Origin: Varibaculum prostatecancerukia
GTDB lineage: Bacteria; Actinomycetota; Actinomycetes; Actinomycetales; Actinomycetaceae
DNA: 64,000 nucleotides
NCBI RefSeq assembly: GCF_943169825.2
Contig: NZ_OW968402.1
Coordinates: forward strand, 1,054,001 to 1,118,000
Direction: 5' to 3'
A program made the position numbers and the translations under genes. A model generated the notes under the pieces. The model saw only the letters and a list, made by a program, of their open reading frames with translations. It did not search any database and was not told where the DNA came from. Positions 57,935 through 64,000 of the stretch are shown one piece after another. The stretch's first letter is position 1. Each line of letters opens with the position of its first letter.

Positions 57935-57946
57935 GAACGTTTGTTC
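57935..57946 (+). promoter_or_regulatory. LexA (SOS) box of uvrA
   Basis: GAAC-GTTT-GTTC is the perfect core of the actinobacterial/Bacillus SOS box. It lies 13 bp before the uvrA start, as expected for a LexA-repressed repair gene. Confidence 0.75.
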
Positions 57947-57959
57947 GTAGGATAGGAAT

Positions 57960-60794
57960 GTGGATGAAAAACTAGTAGTTAAAGGGGCAAGAGAACACAA
58001 CCTGCGCAACGTGGGCATTGAGATTCCCCGCGACAAGATGGTGGTGTTCACCGGGCTTTCTGGCTCCGGGAAGTCCTCGCTGGCTTTCGACACGATTTTT
58101 GCCGAGGGGCAACGCCGCTATGTTGAATCGCTGTCCTCCTATGCGCGCCAGTTTCTCGGGCGCCTGGACAAACCGGATGTGGATTTTATTGCCGGGCTGT
58201 CTCCGGCGGTTTCTATAGATCAAAAATCTACCTCCCGAAACCCCCGTTCTACCGTGGGAACTATCACCGAGGTCTACGACTATTTACGTTTGCTGTATGC
58301 GCGTGCCGGGCAGGCCTACTGCCCGATTTGCGGTGAAAAGATCCAGGCTCAGACCGCCCAGCAAATCGTGGATCGCCTGCTAACCCTGCCTGAAAAGACC
58401 CGATTCCAGATTTTGGCTCCGGTGGTGCGCGGGCGCAAAGGCGAATACACCGAACTTTTTGCGGACCTGGTTACCCAGGGATTCTCAGCGGCAGTGGTGG
58501 ACGGGGAAACTGTGCGCCTTACCCAGCCCCCCAAGCTGGAACGCAAAATCAAACACGATATTAATGTGCGCGTCGATCGCCTAGTTATGAAAGAGGGGGT
58601 ACGTACCCGGCTCTCCGACTCGATTGAGACCGCCCTTAAACTTGCAGACGGCCTGGTAGTGGTCGATTTTGTGGACCGAGATGAATCGGATCCCGAACGT
58701 TCCCGCCGTTTTTCTGAAAACCGTGCCTGTCCCAATGATCACCCGCTACAACTCGAGGAAATCGAGCCGCGTACTTTTTCCTTCAATGCCCCCTATGGGG
58801 CTTGCCCAGATTGCTCCGGCCTCGGCTCCCATCTGGAAGTAGACCCCGAATTGGTGGTTCCCAACCCGGAACTCTCTATCTCTGAGGGGGCGATTCGCCC
58901 TTGGTCGACAAAAAATAAATACCTAATGCATATGGTTGCGGGCCTGGGGGAGGAACTGGGATTCGACCTAGATACTCCCTTCCGCAAGCTCTCGGCCTCC
59001 CAAAAGAAAGCCCTTTTAAGAGGGCGCGATTACCGGGTGAAAGTAAAGTTCCGGAATCGCTGGGGGCGGATGCGCACCTATTCTTCCGGATTCGAGGGCG
59101 CGATTCCTTGGATCATGCGCAAACGGGAGGAAACCGAATCCGAGGTAATGAGGGCGCGTTACGAGGGCTATATGCGGCAAGTTCCCTGTTCCACCTGCCA
59201 CGGCGACCGCCTAAAACCAGAAGTACTTGCGGTAAAAATCGGGGAACTAAATATCGCGGAGCTAACTAAACTTTCGATTTCCGCCAGTGGCAAATACTTG
59301 GCGGAAGTAGCACTGACCGGCCCGGCGAAAAAGATCGCCGAACCTATTTTGAAAGAAGTGCAGGTGCGGCTGCAGTTCCTACAAGACGTAGGCTTGGGAT
59401 ATTTAACCCTAGCGCGGGGAGCTGCCACTTTATCTGGGGGTGAAGCCCAACGGATTCGCCTGGCCACCCAAATAGGATCCGGGCTAGTCGGGGTACTTTA
59501 TGTACTCGATGAGCCCTCGATCGGGTTACATCAGCGCGACAATCACAAATTAATTGAAACTCTAAAGAAGCTGCGCGATTTAGGGAACACTTTGCTGGTG
59601 GTCGAACATGACGAAGACACCATTCGTGCCAGCGACTGGATAGTCGATATCGGTCCGGCCGCCGGGGAAAACGGGGGAGAAGTCCTCTATTCGGGTCCGG
59701 TACCGGGGATAGCTGATTGTGAGCGCTCCCTTACTGGACAGTATTTGTCGGGTAAAAAGCAGATTGCAGTCCCTAAAAAACGACGCAAGATTGAGAAAGA
59801 TCGGCAGCTAAAAATTATTGGGGCGCGAGAAAACAATCTAAAGAATCTAAATGTTTCGATTCCTTTAGGTAAGTTAGTGCTGGTCACCGGAGTTTCAGGT
59901 TCGGGAAAATCTACTCTAATCAACCAGGTGATGTACCAGGCTTTAGCGGCAAAGCTACAGCGAAAAAGAGTGGTTCCCGGGCGCCATAAAGCTATCGAGG
60001 GACTGGAACATCTGGACAAGGTAGTACACGTAGATCAAAGCCCGATTGGACGCAATCCTCGCTCTAACCCGGCAACCTATACCGGGGTGTGGGATGCAGT
60101 CCGTGCTCTCTTTGCCCAAACTCAAGAGGCACAGCTCCGAGGCTACGGGCCGGGGCGTTTTTCCTTCAATGTTAAAGGTGGGCGCTGCGAGGCTTGTAAG
60201 GGAGATGGCACCCTCAAAATCGAGATGAACTTCCTGCCGGATGTTTATGTGCCCTGCGAGGTTTGCGGAGGCGCGCGCTATAACCAGGAAACCCTACAGG
60301 TCAAATATCGGGGTAAATCGGTAGCCGATGTGCTTGATATGCCGATCAGTGAAGCGGCAGAGTTTTTCGCTCCCATCGGTAAAATCTCGCGTCATCTGAA
60401 CACCTTGGTAGAAGTGGGTCTCGGTTATCTGCGGCTAGGGCAAAGTGCTACCACTCTTTCCGGGGGAGAAGCCCAGCGAGTGAAACTGGCTAGCGAGCTG
60501 CAGCGTCGCTCCAATGGACGCACCATTTATGTGCTAGATGAACCCACCACCGGGCTACATCTGGAAGATATCCGCAAATTAATGCTGGTTTTGCAGTCGC
60601 TAGTCGACAAAGGTAACTCGGTAATCGTGATCGAGCATAATCTGGATGTAATCAAGTGCGCCGACTGGGTGATTGATTTAGGTCCCGAGGGCGGCGACGG
60701 CGGCGGAACCCTGGTCGCGCAGGGAACCCCCGAGCAAGTGGCCAAAGTGAAAGCCTCCTACACCGGGCAGTATCTGCATAAGATTCTGAAGTGA
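57960..60794 (+). CDS. uvrA: Excinuclease ABC subunit A
   Basis: Damage-recognition ATPase of nucleotide excision repair, 944 residues. First Walker [15 protein letters not shown], the first zinc module with the CPNDH...CPDC ligands common in actinobacteria, the ABC signature [13 protein letters not shown], second Walker [14 protein letters not shown], second zinc module CEACKGDG...CEVCGG and the second signature [16 protein letters not shown] 57960 with TAGGAAT upstream. Partner UvrC is encoded at 34643; UvrB is outside the window. Confidence 0.96.
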   Translation: MDEKLVVKGAREHNLRNVGIEIPRDKMVVFTGLSGSGKSSLAFDTIFAEGQRRYVESLSSYARQFLGRLDKPDVDFIAGLSPAVSIDQKSTSRNPRSTVGTITEVYDYLRLLYARAGQAYCPICGEKIQAQTAQQIVDRLLTLPEKTRFQILAPVVRGRKGEYTELFADLVTQGFSAAVVDGETVRLTQPPKLERKIKHDINVRVDRLVMKEGVRTRLSDSIETALKLADGLVVVDFVDRDESDPERSRRFSENRACPNDHPLQLEEIEPRTFSFNAPYGACPDCSGLGSHLEVDPELVVPNPELSISEGAIRPWSTKNKYLMHMVAGLGEELGFDLDTPFRKLSASQKKALLRGRDYRVKVKFRNRWGRMRTYSSGFEGAIPWIMRKREETESEVMRARYEGYMRQVPCSTCHGDRLKPEVLAVKIGELNIAELTKLSISASGKYLAEVALTGPAKKIAEPILKEVQVRLQFLQDVGLGYLTLARGAATLSGGEAQRIRLATQIGSGLVGVLYVLDEPSIGLHQRDNHKLIETLKKLRDLGNTLLVVEHDEDTIRASDWIVDIGPAAGENGGEVLYSGPVPGIADCERSLTGQYLSGKKQIAVPKKRRKIEKDRQLKIIGARENNLKNLNVSIPLGKLVLVTGVSGSGKSTLINQVMYQALAAKLQRKRVVPGRHKAIEGLEHLDKVVHVDQSPIGRNPRSNPATYTGVWDAVRALFAQTQEAQLRGYGPGRFSFNVKGGRCEACKGDGTLKIEMNFLPDVYVPCEVCGGARYNQETLQVKYRGKSVADVLDMPISEAAEFFAPIGKISRHLNTLVEVGLGYLRLGQSATTLSGGEAQRVKLASELQRRSNGRTIYVLDEPTTGLHLEDIRKLMLVLQSLVDKGNSVIVIEHNLDVIKCADWVIDLGPEGGDGGGTLVAQGTPEQVAKVKASYTGQYLHKILK

Positions 60795-60838
60795 CCTCAG
60801 CTTAGATAACTATGCAAGCAAGCCCGCACCACGAGGAT

Positions 60839-60858
60839 AAGCCGTTTTTGGCTTTTGC
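60839..60858 (+). terminator. Weak hairpin after uvrA
   Basis: AAGCC-GTTTTT-GGCTT with TTT after it: a 5-bp stem and a short T tail. Marginal as a terminator. Confidence 0.3.
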
Positions 60859-60910
60859 CCTGTGCTAACCTACGGGAAAGAGAAAACTATTTTGAATTGG
60901 AGATTCGCCA

Positions 60911-62728
60911 ATGGGAGCTCCCCTCATCGATCTAATGCAATTCACTTCGGTGGCCGCAGCGGTGCTGGATCGCGCCCGCAGGCGTCCTCGACAAATAGCG
61001 GTTGAACGTCCCTCCGCGCTTGGGGCTGCTTGGGAAAAAATCCCTGCATCCTCGCTAGGAGCCGATATTCGCGCCGCCGGATTAGGGTGGATCGGTCTGG
61101 GGTTCAAACCGGGAGATGCGGTTTCTATCCTGGGATCCACCTCCTACGAGTGGATGGTTATGGATCTGGGAGCGCAAGCAGCCGGGCTAGTTACCGTTCC
61201 GATTTATGAAACTGACTCTTATGAACAGGTAAAGTGGATTGCGCAAAAAGCCCAGGTAAAGGCGGTAATTACCGATTCTACGGTGCAGGCGAATATGGTG
61301 CGCCAACTGGATAAGGAACCTGAACTTGCCGGTCAAATCTCGGTAGTCTTTTCCTTAGACGATTCGGGCTTTACCCGTCTTCTAGAACACGGACGCGCTA
61401 TTTCTGCTGCCGAATTAGATGAGCGCCTAGAGCAGATAAACACTGATGACCTTTGCACCATTGTGTTTACTTCCGGAACTACTGGGCGCCCCAAAGGGGT
61501 AGAAATCACCCACGGAAACTTCCTGCGCCCCCTAAATGCCGTCATCGAGCGGCGCAGTTGGAACGAATGGATCTATGACCCTGGAGCCCGGGTAATTTAC
61601 TTTTTGCCGGTAGCCCACGTACTTGCCCGTTTCTTGGGGTATCAGCAACTGGTAGGTCACGGTACCGCCGCTTTCTTGCCTAACGCCAAAACTATTGTTA
61701 AAGATATTCAGACTTTCAAGCCCAATGCTTTGCTGGTGGTGCCGCGGGTGTTGGAAAAAATCTATAACGCCGCTGATGCGACTGCCGGATCCGGGATTAA
61801 GCTGCGAATTTTCCGTTTAGCTGCCCATACCGCTGAGCAGTGGGCGCGCGCGCAAGAGTCCGGGAAAGAATTTTCCTTTGGGCAAAAGCTAAAGATTTCT
61901 TTAGCTCGGAAGCTAGTTCTTAATAAGATCAAAAAACTTATGGGTGGCAACCTGCAGGGGATCGTATCTGGGGGAGCACCCATGGCCGAGCGGCTCGGCC
62001 GCTTCTTTATTGGATGCGGAATCGAAGTCTTGCAAGGATACGGAGCCACTGAAACTACAGGACCGCTGACAATGTCAGACCGAATTGGCAATAAAACCGG
62101 ATACGTGGGGCATGCGCTGTTATGCAACGAAGTGCGTCTGGGCAAGGGTGGCGAGTTGCAGGCACGCGGCGGCTCGATTATGCGGGGCTACTACGGGGAA
62201 CCAGACCTGACTCGGGAAGCTTTCACCGAGGACGGCTGGTTGAAAACCGGAGATATTGCGCAGATTGATGCGGACGGGAACGTTAAAATCACCGGGCGCG
62301 CCAAAGAAATCATTGTGACCGCTGGCGGGAAAAACGTAGCTCCCGAATACCTCGAGGAACGTTTGAAAGGACATCCCCTAATCTCACAGGTAATGGTGGT
62401 AGGAGATAACAAGCCTTTTGTCGCGGCGCTAGTTACCCTCGATAAAGAAATGTTGCCCACCTGGCTGAAGAATCACGGGATGGAACAGATGGATATTACC
62501 CGGGCAGCTCGCGATCCGCGGGTACTGGAAGCTTTGCAGCGGGCAGTCCAGCGCACCAACCGGGCAGTCTCCCGGGCGGAATCCATCCGTAAAATCAAAG
62601 TTATTACTACTGATTGGACTACCGAAAACGGGATGCTGACCCCCTCGCTGAAAATTAAACGGAATCAAATTCGCGCCGTTTACGGGGAACAAATCGAAGA
62701 TTTATTTACTAAGCGGGAAGAAAAATAG
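60911..62728 (+). CDS. Long-chain acyl-CoA ligase (AMP-binding), copy B
   Basis: A 605-residue adenylate-forming enzyme, paralogue of the one at 49469. TIVFTSGTTGRPKGVEITHG (AMP loop), GYGATETTGP, DGWLKTGDIAQID and GRAKEIIVTAGGKNVAPEYLEERLKGHP are all present. The two copies share PIYETDS, VPRVLEKIYNAADA and RAESIRKIKVITTDWT, so they are duplicates within one subfamily. GGAGA precedes the ATG. It ends two bases before the 3' end of rnpB on the other strand. Confidence 0.92.
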   Translation: MGAPLIDLMQFTSVAAAVLDRARRRPRQIAVERPSALGAAWEKIPASSLGADIRAAGLGWIGLGFKPGDAVSILGSTSYEWMVMDLGAQAAGLVTVPIYETDSYEQVKWIAQKAQVKAVITDSTVQANMVRQLDKEPELAGQISVVFSLDDSGFTRLLEHGRAISAAELDERLEQINTDDLCTIVFTSGTTGRPKGVEITHGNFLRPLNAVIERRSWNEWIYDPGARVIYFLPVAHVLARFLGYQQLVGHGTAAFLPNAKTIVKDIQTFKPNALLVVPRVLEKIYNAADATAGSGIKLRIFRLAAHTAEQWARAQESGKEFSFGQKLKISLARKLVLNKIKKLMGGNLQGIVSGGAPMAERLGRFFIGCGIEVLQGYGATETTGPLTMSDRIGNKTGYVGHALLCNEVRLGKGGELQARGGSIMRGYYGEPDLTREAFTEDGWLKTGDIAQIDADGNVKITGRAKEIIVTAGGKNVAPEYLEERLKGHPLISQVMVVGDNKPFVAALVTLDKEMLPTWLKNHGMEQMDITRAARDPRVLEALQRAVQRTNRAVSRAESIRKIKVITTDWTTENGMLTPSLKIKRNQIRAVYGEQIEDLFTKREEK

Positions 62729-62730
62729 TA

Positions 62731-63082
62731 GATCAGCCGGCCTATAAGCCGGGTTCTGTACTGGCGAAGCCAGCGGCGACCATCTATCTACGACGTACGT
62801 TACCGCACGCCTGTAGCAACCTACCCGCAAGTTAAAGGCGGACCACCCAACTCGCTGCTTGGTCTTGCTCCGGATGGGGTTTACCTAGCTGGCCAAGTCA
62901 CCTTGACCACTGGTGGTCTCTTACACCGCCTTTTCACCCTTACCAACGCGAGAACGTGGCGGTTTGTTTTCTGCGGCACTAGCCCGCGGGTCACCCCGGG
63001 TGGCTGTTAGCCATCATCCTGTCCTGTGGAGCCCGGACTTTCCTCGACTATTACTAGCCGCGGCCGCCCGGCCGACTGATCC
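62731..63082 (-). ncRNA. rnpB: RNase P RNA, bacterial class A
   Basis: The reverse complement contains the universal RNase P core GAGGAAAGTCCGGGCTCC (around 63036-63053) and ends with a 3' segment that pairs with the 5' end: GATCAGCCGGCC (62731-62742) with 63070-63081, forming P1 with one G-U pair. The internal order, about 350 nt long, agrees with actinobacterial type A RNase P RNA, the catalytic part that matures tRNA 5' ends. Boundaries are set by P1 and are good to a few nucleotides. Confidence 0.93.
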
Positions 63083-63088
63083 GGGTCA

Positions 63089-63094
63089 ATAATA
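63089..63094 (-). promoter_or_regulatory. Putative -10 box of rnpB
   Basis: TATTAT on the minus strand, 6-7 nt before the RNA start at about 63082. A -35 is not clear. Confidence 0.45.
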
Positions 63095-63179
63095 CCTAAA
63101 GGCATCCTCTCACCGAAAAGCAAAGCGCTATTTTATGAATCTAAATCGGCAAGAGGGCTGCTGATTTTCTGGAGGTTGG

Positions 63180-63185
63180 TAGACT
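63180..63185 (+). promoter_or_regulatory. Putative leaderless -10 of the YciO-like gene
   Basis: TAGACT lies exactly 6 nt before the ATG at 63192. The same hexamer and spacing is used at the Nif3-like gene. Confidence 0.4.
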
Positions 63186-63191
63186 AAAGAC

Positions 63192-63815
63192 ATGGTTGCC
63201 TATATAGATATTCACCCAGTTAATCCGCAAGCACGGCTGATCACGAAAGCCGCTGACATTATTCGTGACGGAGGCGTAATCGCCTATCCCACGGATTCGG
63301 GATATGCCCTCGGATGCAAACTTGGAAACAAAGCGGGACTAGAACGGATACAAACTATCCGCAAGCTGCCTAAAACCCACAACTTCACCCTGATCTGCCA
63401 TGATTTTAAGCAACTGGGGAAGCTAGTAATTGTCGACAATTCGGCGTTTAAGCTGATAAATCGGCTCACACCCGGGCCTTTTACCTTCATTATGAAGGGG
63501 GATAAGGCGGTGCCCCGGATTATGGTTAATCCCAAGAAAAAGACCGTGGGGGCCCGGATTCCCAATCATGTAACTACCTTGGCGCTGGTAGAAGAATTGG
63601 GGGAGCCCCTGATGTCCTCTACTTTGATTTTGCCGGATAAGGATGTGCCGGAATCTAACGGGTGGGAAATCCGTGACGAAATCGGTTACCTGCTAGATGC
63701 GGTGATTGAAGGGCCGGTAGAAGAAGCTCGTCCCACCACGGTCATTGATCTCACCGGAGAAGTTCCCGAGGTAGTACGCCAGGGCGCCGGTGATCTTTCG
63801 GATGTAATGCTCTAG
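63192..63815 (+). CDS. Sua5/YciO/YrdC-family protein
   Basis: A 207-residue protein of the threonylcarbamoyl-AMP synthase superfamily. The nucleotide-binding fold is seen in [58 protein letters not shown] and [10 protein letters not shown]. The pattern [10 protein letters not shown] instead of PTETVYGLG suggests the YciO branch, whose activity in t6A synthesis is weak or uncertain, rather than true TsaC/Sua5. The stop overlaps the GTG start of the next gene by one base. Confidence 0.88.
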   Translation: MVAYIDIHPVNPQARLITKAADIIRDGGVIAYPTDSGYALGCKLGNKAGLERIQTIRKLPKTHNFTLICHDFKQLGKLVIVDNSAFKLINRLTPGPFTFIMKGDKAVPRIMVNPKKKTVGARIPNHVTTLALVEELGEPLMSSTLILPDKDVPESNGWEIRDEIGYLLDAVIEGPVEEARPTTVIDLTGEVPEVVRQGAGDLSDVML

Positions 63816-64000
63816 TGGATCTTTTCCAGCAAGCCGCGCTGAGTGAGCAGGGAATACCGGCGTTCTCAGATTCTGCGCCCCTGGCGGTGCGGATGCGGCC
63901 GCTCAGTATCGATGAGGTGGTAGGGCAAAGTCATCTGCTCGAGCCCGGTTCTCCTTTGCGCAGGCTATTGGAGCCTCAAGGTAGCGCGGGGGCAGTGAGT
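63815..64000 (+). CDS. rarA: Replication-associated recombination protein A, N-terminal part
   Basis: GTG at 63815, overlapping the stop of the previous gene by one base, opens a frame that runs off the window end (62 codons). The translation [17 protein letters not shown] and then [19 protein letters not shown] is the typical start of RarA/MgsA, an AAA+ ATPase related to clamp loaders that acts at stalled replication forks. LRRLLEP in place before the Walker A region agrees. Only the N-terminus is seen, so the call rests on these motifs. Confidence 0.85.
   Translation, partial: MDLFQQAALSEQGIPAFSDSAPLAVRMRPLSIDEVVGQSHLLEPGSPLRRLLEPQGSAGAVS

Noticed and set aside
58741-58810. Loss of a zinc finger in UvrA because CxxC reads CPNDH
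   Set aside because: Cys-x3-His in this position is normal in actinobacterial UvrA (e.g. mycobacterial CPNGH).

Overview
The window comes from the chromosome of a mid-GC, Gram-positive actinobacterium, most likely of the Actinomycetaceae (Varibaculum or Mobiluncus-like; this is an inference from gene content, not a database result). Supporting signs are the uvrC-rapZ-yvcK-whiA-gap-pgk-tpiA-secG block, the tandem clpP1-clpP2 pair with a ClgR-type box, an MmpS-like protein, an actinobacterial LexA box (GAAC-N4-GTTC) in front of uvrA, and many genes whose start codon lies exactly 6-7 nt after a -10-like hexamer (leaderless transcripts).

Layout. 1-594: 3' end of an FtsX-type ABC permease, closed by a terminator. 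698-3425 (-): pta-ackA. 3593-5173: guaA. 5293-8027 (-): two translationally coupled accessory genes of visibly different composition. The second carries an E...D...QxK nuclease-like motif in front of glycine-rich hydrophobic stretches; this is the best candidate here for an undescribed system. 8359-15288: a proline-rich polytopic membrane protein, then three tandem paralogous single-pass surface proteins with an EF-hand-like loop. 15500-16409: cupin and MTH1187-type thiamine-binding protein. 16804-25714: purine operon purL-E-C-M-N-D-F, most junctions overlapping or very close, with a structured leader and an internal hairpin between purC and purM. 25757-30503: DMT transporter (-), pyrB behind a leader ORF that runs through an intrinsic terminator, AEC transporter, DUF1846 protein (-). 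30659-34378: MmpS-like protein, Nif3-like protein, a coiled-coil protein whose zinc ribbon has lost its cysteines, gdhA (-). 34643-44663: uvrC, rapZ, yvcK, whiA, glycolytic gap-pgk-tpiA, secG, CapA-like protein. 44866-49416: trigger factor, clpP1, clpP2, clpX and chorismate mutase. 49469-54093 (-): acyl-CoA ligase and valS. 54418-57912: two DUF5692-like membrane proteins and an SRPBCC-like protein, divergently arranged around a perfect 18-bp palindrome that overlaps a consensus -10. 57960-64000: uvrA, a second acyl-CoA ligase, RNase P RNA (-), a YciO/Sua5-family protein and the start of rarA.

How it fits together. Most of the window is core metabolism and maintenance: acetate overflow (Pta-AckA), de novo purine synthesis up to GMP, the first committed pyrimidine step, lower glycolysis, nitrogen assimilation by GDH, excision repair (UvrA, UvrC) and proteostasis (Tig, ClpXP). 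The accessory parts are the nuclease-like pair, the paralogous surface-protein array and the DUF5692/SRPBCC island. I see no CRISPR array, insertion sequence, integrase, tRNA or rRNA gene.
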